Source of the DNA: Phycisphaerales bacterium | GTDB taxonomy: Bacteria; Planctomycetota; Phycisphaerae; Phycisphaerales; UBA1924 | DNA: 64,000 nucleotides | Direction of reading: 5' to 3' | Assembly: GCA_016699835.1 (NCBI GenBank) | Contig: CP064987.1 | Coordinates: forward strand, 496,001 to 560,000 | Part shown: positions 56,201 to 63,169 of the stretch, one piece after another | Layout: each line of letters begins with the position of its first letter | Position numbering within the stretch: the first letter of the stretch is position 1 | Program-made: the position numbers and the translations under genes | The notes under the pieces: generated by a model | Seen by the model: the letters and a program-made list of their open reading frames with translations, nothing else | Databases searched by the model: none | Told to the model about the DNA's origin: nothing

Positions 56201-59121
56201 AGCCACGCGCGTTGCGCCATCGCTCGGTAGCCCGTGTCGGTGAAGGGGCGGATGTCCGATCCGTAGTCGATCAGCTTCAGCCCGCTTGCGGTCACGCGCA
56301 GGTTCTTGGGGTGCATGTTCCTGAACGTGATCCCGTGCGTCTTGCACTCGCGGAGGAGGGCGAGCAGCTCCCCGCCGCGACCGCCGGTGTAGGGCGTTGA
56401 GGGCTCGAACGGATACACCAAGAGCAGCGTCTCATCTCGTACCTCGACTCGAGTGATCGGGTAGAGGTGCTCGGGGGAATCGATGCGTGCCGCGAACTCC
56501 CTGAGAGTCGCCAGCGTGTCGTGGTTCGGGCGTCGCTTGAGGAGATCGAAGACCTTGAATACGCGCTGCTCGTCCGTAAAGACAATTCCCTCGCCGCCAG
56601 CACCGAGAAGCCGCAAGTTCTTCGCTCTGTATGCACGCTTCAGCAGTGCCCTGGCGCGTTGCTCGCGAGACTCCGCGACTGCCGTGTCTGCATGAAATGG
56701 AGTCTGTCGTGTTGCTCGGTACTCGCTGATGAGCCCGTCCATCGAAGCGAACGCATCTCGAATGCTGTTCTCCAAGGCCGCTCTTCGCACCTTCTCGGCG
56801 AACTGGGCAACGGCAGTGGGCTTGAAGAGGCTGCAGATCAGGTCCATTTCCTGCGCGATGCGAGCCAGAGCTTCTCGTGCGGTGCCATCGGCCCACGGCG
56901 AGTGGCTGGCCAACAGGCGTCTTGCTCGGCAACGAATTCCGTCCGCGAGCCCGAGTACACGCCACGCGCTGAGCGTGAACGCTGCCAGACGCTCGTCCGT
57001 GTACTTGCGAACGAGACGAGCACCCCGCTTGAGTTCTTCAGAAGACCACGCCAGCAGTGGCTCGCGTCGCTGAGTCGTGGGTCTAGCCGCCATCAAGTCG
57101 CTGGCTGCGCGATACAGCGCATATCCGAGGATGTCTGCCAGAAGGGTCGCATCCTCAAGCCGGCTAGGTGTGGTGAACGAACGGTCGTGCCGCACCCCGG
57201 CAGCCGCGTGCATCACGACGTTGAGGCCCATCTGGTCACGCATAAACATGGCAGTGAGCATGTCGGAGCGGCGGACGTAGAGGTTGCCGAAACGAGCGAG
57301 CGTCTGTGGGTAGGCCAGCAGATGTTCCGGGTTGAAGAAGATCGTCGATCCGCCTCGCTGTACTGACGGCACGGCGGATTCGAGCTTCAGCGAGCCGGCC
57401 TGCGTGACCAGTGGGCGGAACACGGGCTCACCTGCCAGCAGTCGGCCTACTCGGCTTCCGATCATGGTCAGTGCATCCGCATGGGTCGCGACGTGGCCTG
57501 ATGGCTTGAGTGAGAGCGGAGTCTCAAGGTGATCCGTGTGTCGCGACAGGTCGTAGTAGATGTCCTGAAGCGAGAGTCGCGTCTCGGCGTCGTCTGCAGT
57601 TGCATCGATCCACCGACTGTCAGGAGTCTGGCTCTCCCAGATAGCCACATGGTGAGCGAGGTCAAGCAACTGCATGCGCAGCGTTGCGGTGAAGGGGAGA
57701 GGGGCAGCGCCGGTGTCGGGCCCGATCACGACGTCCACGCCTTGGTCACGAAGCGCAAGTAGTGCACCGATGTCCGGGCTCGCTCTCTCAACCGTTACCC
57801 CATCGGTATCGACCAAGAACGACAGTCGCTTGTCATCGTCGAGAATCCACGCCGCCGCCCCGGGGTGGCGTGCCGCGATCCGCCCCACGAACGTGTTGAG
57901 CACTGTGCGTGACACGGCGATCGGCACTCGCTGTCGTGACGGATCCGGGGTGTCGACGAGGGTGCCCTGGGCCCAAGCTTCGCGCTGTCGTTCGATCGAG
58001 ACGAGCTCGATCACCAGACCATCAACCTGAAAGCGTTGAACGAGATCCTGCAACGGCCGCGTGCCATTCGCCGGCAGCGGACCGTTCTCGACAACGACCA
58101 CGGTTACTCCGGATACACCGGGACGGGACTTCAAGCCGAAGATGTCGGACAGCAGTCCCTCGACGTGAGGCTTGGGTATGGCGTCGGTGACGAACCCGAT
58201 GACAAGCTCCAGCGATTGCGTCGTCGGCACAAGCGGCGGTACATCGGATTCTGGCAGGGCAGCGGGCTCTGGTGGCCGCCAACCAAAGAGCTCAAAGGCC
58301 CTCGCGGCGGCAGCGTTCTTTGCTGCAGCGTCGAATCGGTGCGCGTACTTCTTCCAGAACCGAGTGAGGCCAACGTGCTTTGCCGAAGAAGCCGGGGAGG
58401 TCAGGCGGTCTGGACGCGCGTCTGCGTAGTGGTGAACGGTGTGGACCGATGTTGCACCGAATCGGAGTAACGGCAGATCTGCCAGGCGGATGCACAGATC
58501 GCGATCGGTGCAGCTCGGCAAATGCTCGTCGAACCCACCTGCCATGAGCAGCATATCGAGTCGGACGAACAGGTTGGAGCCCTGGATGTGCTGGCCCCTG
58601 ATGAACTGCTCGCGGGGACAGAGATGGTCGGGAATGGAGTGCCGATGCCCGGGGCCTTCTGGTGATTCATGTCGAACGAGGCCGGACGCGACCATGTTTA
58701 GATCGCGGGAGATCGCCGCTTCGAGGCACGACTCGATGTGCGTGGCCGCCCAGGCATCGTCATCGTCGAGGATGGCGACAAACCAGAGATCGGCGGAACG
58801 AGCGATGCCCGCATCGCGGTGCAGTTGGTCGATCCCTGTGTTCCATGCGCCGGCGGCTCGTGCCGGGGTGCGCCGGTTGCGCATCACGGTCACGCGAAGC
58901 CGATCACAGCACTGTGCCTCGAGCTGTTGCCTCAGGTCTGCGAGATCCTGATCAGGCATCTCTTCCTTGGTCCGATCCACCACGATCACGAGCCGGTCGG
59001 GTGGTCGCGTCTGGGCGAGGACCGAGGGGATGGCCCGCTCACGGAGTAGCTCGAATCTGCCACATGTGGCAATGAGCGCGACGACAGCGTGGCCGCTTAC
59101 GGACTGTGGACGAGTGTCCAT
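53227..59121 (-). CDS. 1964-aa multidomain glycan protein: glycosyltransferases, kinase, methyltransferase, histidine phosphatase
   Basis: A single open frame with no signal or membrane helix. Domains in order: GT2-type glycosyltransferase (about 10-275, DDDD at 119-122); second GT-like region (about 302-690, ILDDD at 426-430); linker; kinase-like fold (about 835-1000, GAGGEGIVF loop 840-848, Lys856, HPKN 937-940, DYG 952-954); class I methyltransferase (about 1020-1225, DYGCGKK 1039-1045); third GT-like region (about 1235-1510, DSD 1360-1362); GT2 domain (about 1520-1740, IIDDGSG and DLDD 1613-1616); histidine phosphatase (about 1776-1955, RHGE 1781-1784, THD 1921-1923). Probably builds and end-modifies a polysaccharide. 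Its GC skew is unlike core neighbours. Confidence 0.88.
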   Translation of the reverse strand: MDTRPQSVSGHAVVALIATCGRFELLRERAIPSVLAQTRPPDRLVIVVDRTKEEMPDQDLADLRQQLEAQCCDRLRVTVMRNRRTPARAAGAWNTGIDQLHRDAGIARSADLWFVAILDDDDAWAATHIESCLEAAISRDLNMVASGLVRHESPEGPGHRHSIPDHLCPREQFIRGQHIQGSNLFVRLDMLLMAGGFDEHLPSCTDRDLCIRLADLPLLRFGATSVHTVHHYADARPDRLTSPASSAKHVGLTRFWKKYAHRFDAAAKNAAAARAFELFGWRPPEPAALPESDVPPLVPTTQSLELVIGFVTDAIPKPHVEGLLSDIFGLKSRPGVSGVTVVVVENGPLPANGTRPLQDLVQRFQVDGLVIELVSIERQREAWAQGTLVDTPDPSRQRVPIAVSRTVLNTFVGRIAARHPGAAAWILDDDKRLSFLVDTDGVTVERASPDIGALLALRDQGVDVVIGPDTGAAPLPFTATLRMQLLDLAHHVAIWESQTPDSRWIDATADDAETRLSLQDIYYDLSRHTDHLETPLSLKPSGHVATHADALTMIGSRVGRLLAGEPVFRPLVTQAGSLKLESAVPSVQRGGSTIFFNPEHLLAYPQTLARFGNLYVRRSDMLTAMFMRDQMGLNVVMHAAAGVRHDRSFTTPSRLEDATLLADILGYALYRAASDLMAARPTTQRREPLLAWSSEELKRGARLVRKYTDERLAAFTLSAWRVLGLADGIRCRARRLLASHSPWADGTAREALARIAQEMDLICSLFKPTAVAQFAEKVRRAALENSIRDAFASMDGLISEYRATRQTPFHADTAVAESREQRARALLKRAYRAKNLRLLGAGGEGIVFTDEQRVFKVFDLLKRRPNHDTLATLREFAARIDSPEHLYPITRVEVRDETLLLVYPFEPSTPYTGGRGGELLALLRECKTHGITFRNMHPKNLRVTASGLKLIDYGSDIRPFTDTGYRAMAQRAWLTWRWPHRSDLDELMRRALVDSSMPELDGFERFWRALNEERPSATRIVAAVVDPIILECGARSVLDYGCGKKARSARHLAEAGLRTVGFDPGVDMPARWQAFGAIPSCLTLTSDRLAAMNAGPYEAVVSSLVLCELGDDAAYEQVLADLRTAVTPDGVVVITLCNPIATFGGPTNLHRRRDLPAGRCYDDSFWYVENAETGAGRREFHRPLVKIERDLLRHGLRVERRIASDTIDTERFEPASDFLTLVCRPVRVDPPAPRVSLVIKTCAMEAATIERQVTHLVHQLEGPTVFCERLLVVDCLRDGFVRQHSSANFDELIKAAERLRARGVIDRVLVSPGPGADSRAVMKRWFDLEYDGTHSVDGAPLVAPLLAFDQLVGEYVLQVDSDILVHRTSHTDDYLTEMIQALEGDPKAVTASLSVPQHTDAHFTAHHDGTPWRVEVRGCLLHRQRLLAARPFMNPLNNGRPSLSWHRAIDQSVKSGRITSLRGASAQTAFVHPPNELKRSHQEWMLLLDLIEKFPVPEAQTGRVDLVGGPLSWVPRDRAEPFIFVITGRNVPPSRMSRCLESIGAQQRSDWGAVIIDDGSGPLSREALQLAVGPWSDRVTLIQPRERRGQLANMTLAIRRVCTNPNSVIVTLDLDDALLGPKVLDCVAQAYAEGAQVTVGSMLRTDKHVEYPVTFESPRQARGGNVWQHLRTFRKYLFDAIPDHELRVGDRYADIAVDWSFMLPIVEMAERRVWIREPLYLYEPSGMGKGADRPDRESQIAALVAKRPRRPRTPSDVLVPLSPEQIMSELWGQGGGILFVRHGERPSFTGLSAEQKDAVHLTANGHEEAEALGRRLGSGVALVSSPVLRAVQTAKAVARGAGRDEQSLTVLDSLVDFRVADRDVYELVKARLGWAGLMEAWMDGSLMPGVLMPCDQLVLRAIRDVSASACRTNDRRVVAVTHDFFIMACLASLRGVRTTAVPYLAGVFVPDDEIDAWTRGEVRS

Positions 59122-59387
59122 CGGGAAACCTCCGATGAGCGAGGTGGGGATCCGCTGATGCCGCCATGCAGCGATGCATGGCTATGCCCTTCGGGCACAT
59201 CCCTCGATCGTCGGACTAGTAGCGTGCAGCTCGCTTGAGCTCGGCCGCAGGAGAGATCTCGTCGCTCATCGAGTCGAGATCCGAACCTCGCCTCACGCTG
59301 CCATCCGGCAAACAGGGAGTCACAGTCAACGGGAGATGCTAGGAACGTGTTCATGTGGACGTCAGAGGCTGGGGTGACAGATGGGCT
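59122..59387. other. Region upstream of the giant gene
   Basis: 266 bp without a supportable gene. It should hold the promoter for the three-gene glycan operon. Sequence reads ATGCATGGC and GATGCATGGC-like short motifs near 59165-59180 without clear boxes. No repeat or tRNA was seen. Confidence 0.4.
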
Positions 59388-59750
59388 TCACCATTCGCCA
59401 CGCCAGTGTTTCAATGGCCGCTTGGCCCGATACGCAGTCACAACCGTGCCGTCGTTGGAGAGGACCACCGCCAGGTTCTCGGCCTCGGCCACCTGCTGTC
59501 CAAGCAGCGTCTTGGCGGCTCTCAGCGCCCGTCGGCTGAGGTACGCGACTTCGCATCCCTTTCCGGCGTAGAACCGCTCGCCGAACTCAATCGCGATCTG
59601 GATCGCCCATCCACCAATGCTCCGTTGCTCAAGCCGTTCGCTCGCGTGCGAGCTCACCACGAGCGTTGGCTTTCGTCCGCGGTGCTTGCGTTCGCGCGAG
59701 GAAACAAGCGCGACATCGCCGCACTCATCCGACCAGGTTGTCTTGAACAC
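59388..59750 (-). CDS. DUF4258-like protein, possible toxin-type fold
   Basis: A 120-aa protein; the first ATG is at 59750 and the domain begins about residue 30. The segment VVSSHASERLEQRSI and the end TVVTAYRAKRPLKHW match the DUF4258 pattern (H-A-x-x-R-x-x-x-R and a closing beta strand with Y-R), a fold related to RelE/BrnT-type toxins. There is no antitoxin-like small gene beside it, so toxin function is only a possibility. The gene lies between the glycan operon and the recombinase cassette, with 445 bp of unassigned DNA on its 5' side. Confidence 0.62.
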   Translation of the reverse strand: MFKTTWSDECGDVALVSSRERKHRGRKPTLVVSSHASERLEQRSIGGWAIQIAIEFGERFYAGKGCEVAYLSRRALRAAKTLLGQQVAEAENLAVVLSNDGTVVTAYRAKRPLKHWRGEW

Positions 59751-60195
59751 GGGTTGCCCTGCCGCGATGCCGAATCACCCTGTCGGGGCTCAATCAGGGA
59801 GTTCGGCGACACGCCGACTCCGTATGGTCATCGCAGCCCTGATTTGCGTGTGGGCTGCGAGGGGCGGAGACCACATCCCACTATCGAGTCTGGCACGAGG
59901 CCAGAGGGCAGATGCCCAAAGGAGGCGGGCGGGGACGAACCCCGGGGCCGGCGCATCAGGACGTTCATCGGATTCCTGATCTACCGGATTTCTCGCCAGC
60001 TTTCCCGACGAGGGACGAACTGAGCATCTGTGTATACGGTCGAGCTGACGAAAAGTTTCACGCTCAGTGCCCCAGACCTCGGAAGCCCATGTTCGTGCGG
60101 GGTTTGCGCTTTGTCCAACGAGGCTTCGGGATTCCGCCCTCCGACGGGTTAGGTGCTCTTTGGCGGGTTGCTGTTGACCCGCGAAGGAGCCGTTC
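59751..60195. other. Gap before the recombinase cassette
   Basis: 445 bp with no supportable gene; frames here are fragments without family pattern. This is where the left end of the recombinase-carrying element could lie. No direct copy of the tRNA-Asn 3' end was seen. Confidence 0.4.
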
Positions 60196-60474
60196 GTGTC
60201 CCAGCAGGACCCTCAGGACTCCGCCGCCCAGCGGCGCGAGGTCGTCATCGCCACGCTCGCCGCCGCCGTGCATCGTTGGCACCGCGACCAGATCCGAGCC
60301 GGCGTTCGCGCCAAGCGGGCCGCCAGCATTGCGCCGGGGGAGCATCACAAACCCGAGAGTTCTCGACTTGACCCTGCGGAAGATGATCGCCCTGATCGTC
60401 CGCTCCCGCTCGATCCGGACACGGCCGCAGGCCATGTCGGGGGCGAGCGGGCAGGAGGACTTTCATGGCGCTGA
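60196..60474 (+). CDS. Small protein leading the recombinase cassette
   Basis: A possible 92-aa gene starting at GTG 60196, with AAGGAG 8-13 nt upstream. The first half looks structured (EVVIATLAAAVHRWHRDQI), the second half is Arg/Pro/Asp rich and weaker. It overlaps the start of the DUF2924 gene by 10 bp and is in the same orientation as the recombinase, as small accessory genes often are in such cassettes. No domain is recognised. Confidence 0.45.
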   Translation: MSQQDPQDSAAQRREVVIATLAAAVHRWHRDQIRAGVRAKRAASIAPGEHHKPESSRLDPAEDDRPDRPLPLDPDTAAGHVGGERAGGLSWR

Positions 60475-61016
60475 ACATCCACGCGGAACTCAAGCGGCTC
60501 GGGACGCTCAAGACGCCGCAGCTCAAGGCCCGCTACGCCGAGCTCTTCGGCGAACCCACGCGGTGCAACAACCGCCCGTACCTCATCAAGCGCATCTGCT
60601 GGCGGATCCAGGCCGACGCGGAGGGTGACCTTTCCGAGCGAGCCCGCCAGCGGGCGGCCGAACTGGCCGACGACGCGGACCTGCGCCTGCAGGCACCCAA
60701 CGGGTCGGCCGGGCCAACGACGATCAGTGCGGCGGCGTCCCCCGCGCGAGCCATCGCGTCGCTCCGAGTTTCGCGGGCCAGCGACGTGCCGATGCCCGGG
60801 TCGACGCTGTGGCGGACCTACAAGGGCAAGGCCTACAGCGTGATCGTGCTGCCCAAGGGCTTTGAGTGCGAGGGCAAGGTCTACCGCTCGCTCTCGGCGG
60901 TGGCCAACGCGATCACCGGCAGCCACTGGAACGGCGCGAAGTTCTTCGCTGACTCGATGAAGATCGCCTCGAAAGAGCGGGCCTCGGCTGAGGTTGGTCC
61001 GGAGGCCGCATCATGA
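60465..61016 (+). CDS. DUF2924 domain-containing protein
   Basis: A 183-aa protein. The ATG at 60465 has AGGAGG 7-12 nt upstream. DUF2924 hallmarks are visible: LKRLGTLKTPQLKARYAELF, CNNRPYLIKRICWRIQ, then after a linker GSTLWRTYKGKAYSVIVLPK and YRSLSAVANAITGSHWNG, where the closing WNG.FF segment resembles small DNA-binding folds. DUF2924 genes are typically found immediately before large serine recombinases, as here, with a 4-bp ATGA overlap. It is probably a recombinase cofactor or directionality factor; this is inferred from genomic company. Confidence 0.86.
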   Translation: MALNIHAELKRLGTLKTPQLKARYAELFGEPTRCNNRPYLIKRICWRIQADAEGDLSERARQRAAELADDADLRLQAPNGSAGPTTISAAASPARAIASLRVSRASDVPMPGSTLWRTYKGKAYSVIVLPKGFECEGKVYRSLSAVANAITGSHWNGAKFFADSMKIASKERASAEVGPEAAS

Positions 61017-62542
61017 ACGCGGCCGCCACCTCCAAGACGCCCGGGCTGATCCGCTGCGCGATCTACACCCGTAAGAGCAGCGAGGAGGGCCTCGAGCAGG
61101 AGTTCAACTCCCTGGACGCGCAGCGCGAGAGCGGAGAGCTCTACGTCAGCAGCCAGCGTTCGGAGGGGTGGGTGTGCCTGCCCGACCGCTACGACGACGG
61201 CGGGTACACCGGCGGCAACATGGAGCGGCCGGGCCTCAAGCAGCTCATGGCCGACATCGACGCGGGCAAGGTCGACTGCGTGGTGGTCTACAAGGTGGAC
61301 CGTCTAAGCCGCTCGCTGCTGGACTTCGCCCGGATCATGGAGGTGTTCGACCGCAAGAAGGTCTCGTTCGTCAGCGTCACGCAGCAGTTCAACACAACGC
61401 ACTCGATGGGTCGCCTGACGCTGAACATCCTGCTGTCGTTCGCGCAGTTCGAGCGTGAGATCATCTCCGAGCGCACGCGGGACAAGATCGCGGCCACCCG
61501 CCGCAAGGGCAAGTGGTTCGGCGGCAAACCCATCCTCGGGTACGACGTCGTGGCCGGGAAGCTCGTCGTCAACCGCGACGAGGCGTTCCGGGTGCGGGAG
61601 CTCTTCGCGATCTACATCGAGACCCGGTCGGTGCGAGCAACGACGGAGGAGGCGCTCAAGCGCGGGTGGACGACCAAGAGCTGGACACAGAAGGACGGCA
61701 CCAAGGTCGGCGGCCTGCCGCTGACCAACCCCTACGTCCACCGCGTCCTGACCAACGTCTCCTATCTCGGCAAGGTGCAGCACCACGACCAACTGTTTGA
61801 GGGCGAGCACGAGGCGATCATCGAACCGTCGCTGTGGAAGCGAGCGGCGACGATCCTCGAGGCCAATGGGCGCGACAAGGGAAGCGACGTCCGCAACGCG
61901 CACAACGGGCTGCTCAAGGGTCTGGTCCGCTGCCGCAACTGCGACAAGCCGATGTCGCACACGTTCACGACCAAGGCGGGCAAGCGCACGTACCGCTACT
62001 ACGCCTGCCACGCGGCCCAGAGCCGGGGCTACCACACCTGCCCGTCCAAGTCGATCCCCGCCGAGCAGTTGGAGTCTTTCGTGGTCGACCGATTGCGGGC
62101 GCTGGGCCGCGACCGGGAACTGGTCGCCACGATCCTTGATCGGGCCCGGGCCCAGTCGCGGGAGTTGACGGCGCAGCTGGAGGAGCGCCGCGCGACGCTC
62201 CAGCGCGAGCTCCGCTGGCTCGCGAGCGACGAGCGCCGCGCCGGGGCCTCCAGCGACGCGGATCGGCTGGCGGAGGTGGCGGAGCGCTCGCGGCAGATCG
62301 GAGAGCAGATCCGCGAGATCGAGGAAGAGATCGCCGACGCCGCCAAGACTGAACTCCGCCGCGACCAGGTGGACGCGGCGTTCGCGGAGTTCCGCCCGCT
62401 GTGGGACCAGCTGAGCACGCGCGAGCGCACCGAGCTGCTCCGCTCGCTGATCAAGACCATCGAGTACGACGGCAAGGCGGGCGAGGTGACACTGGTCTTC
62501 CACCCCGAGTCGTCCCGCCTGGCCGCGGAGTGCAAGTCATGA
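61013..62542 (+). CDS. Large serine recombinase
   Basis: A 509-aa site-specific serine integrase. The N-terminal resolvase domain shows RCAIYTRKSSEEG with nucleophile Ser22 in YTRKS, the VYKVDRLSRSLLDF segment and EREIISERTRDKIAATRRKG (about residues 150-168). The recombinase domain follows, with KPILGYDV and PYVHRVLTNVSYLGKV, then a zinc ribbon with RCRNCDKPM and YYACHAAQSRGYHTC (about 302-346), and a C-terminal coiled-coil region of Ala, Arg and Glu (about 370-450). The enzyme likely integrates and excises the element to which this cassette belongs. It overlaps genes on both sides by 4 bp. Confidence 0.95.
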   Translation: MNAAATSKTPGLIRCAIYTRKSSEEGLEQEFNSLDAQRESGELYVSSQRSEGWVCLPDRYDDGGYTGGNMERPGLKQLMADIDAGKVDCVVVYKVDRLSRSLLDFARIMEVFDRKKVSFVSVTQQFNTTHSMGRLTLNILLSFAQFEREIISERTRDKIAATRRKGKWFGGKPILGYDVVAGKLVVNRDEAFRVRELFAIYIETRSVRATTEEALKRGWTTKSWTQKDGTKVGGLPLTNPYVHRVLTNVSYLGKVQHHDQLFEGEHEAIIEPSLWKRAATILEANGRDKGSDVRNAHNGLLKGLVRCRNCDKPMSHTFTTKAGKRTYRYYACHAAQSRGYHTCPSKSIPAEQLESFVVDRLRALGRDRELVATILDRARAQSRELTAQLEERRATLQRELRWLASDERRAGASSDADRLAEVAERSRQIGEQIREIEEEIADAAKTELRRDQVDAAFAEFRPLWDQLSTRERTELLRSLIKTIEYDGKAGEVTLVFHPESSRLAAECKS

Positions 62543-63030
62543 GCCTTCCGGATCGAGCCACGTTCAAGGTCAGCTTCGAGACGGGCGTCAACACCGGCCG
62601 CACGATGCGCGTCGGCAGTCCGCCGCCGCCGGTGCCCGCGCCCACGCCGCGCCAGACGCCCCGGCGCGTGCCGCGCGTGGCCAAGCTGATGGCGCTGGCG
62701 CTGCGCTTTGACTGGCTGGTGCGAACCGGGCAGGTGAAGGACTTCGCCGAGATCGCGCGGCTCGGACACGTCACCCGCGGACGGCTCAGCCAGATCATGG
62801 ACCTCGTAAATCTCGCCCCCGACATCCAGGAGCAACTGCTCTTTCTCGCTCCCGCCGAGCGGGGCAAGGACCGGATCACCGAGAAGCATCTGCGGCCGGT
62901 GACCCGCCTGCCGGACTGGGCGGTCCAGCGCCGGGCTTGGCGGGCACTCAACCGCCCTGACGACATGGTGTCAGCCCCCGCGCCGGACGGCGTCGTGGCG
63001 ATGCGTGCGAAGGCTGCGCAAGTCGAGTAA
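62539..63030 (+). CDS. Recombinase-associated protein with ParB/HTH-like region
   Basis: A 163-aa protein; the ATG at 62539 overlaps the recombinase stop (ATGA). After a Pro-rich N-terminal part, residues about 52-120 read VAKLMALALRFDWLVRTGQV and EIARLGHVTRGRLSQIMDLV, a probable helix-turn-helix resembling the KorB/ParB DNA-binding centre, followed by NLAPDIQEQLLFL. It is the fourth member of the recombinase cassette and probably a DNA-binding regulator or partition-like factor. It has no nuclease or ATPase motif. Confidence 0.78.
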   Translation: MSLPDRATFKVSFETGVNTGRTMRVGSPPPPVPAPTPRQTPRRVPRVAKLMALALRFDWLVRTGQVKDFAEIARLGHVTRGRLSQIMDLVNLAPDIQEQLLFLAPAERGKDRITEKHLRPVTRLPDWAVQRRAWRALNRPDDMVSAPAPDGVVAMRAKAAQVE

Positions 63031-63122
63031 ATGTCGGATGTTGTGGAGGGATTCAGGATTCCCTGTCGGACCCTGACAAATACCTGTTCTGTGACATGGT
63101 TCGGGATACACTCGGGTTAACC

Positions 63123-63149
63123 GCCCCGGGTGGAGACCGGGGCTTTCTC
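63123..63149 (+). terminator. Hairpin with T-rich tail after the recombinase cassette
   Basis: A 7-bp stem GCCCCGG/CCGGGGC (63123-63129, 63137-63143), loop GTGGAGA, then TTTCT. It may terminate the cassette transcript or act as an attenuator 21 bp before the next ATG. Confidence 0.6.
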
Positions 63150-63169
63150 GTAGGCGGAGGCCCGGTTCC

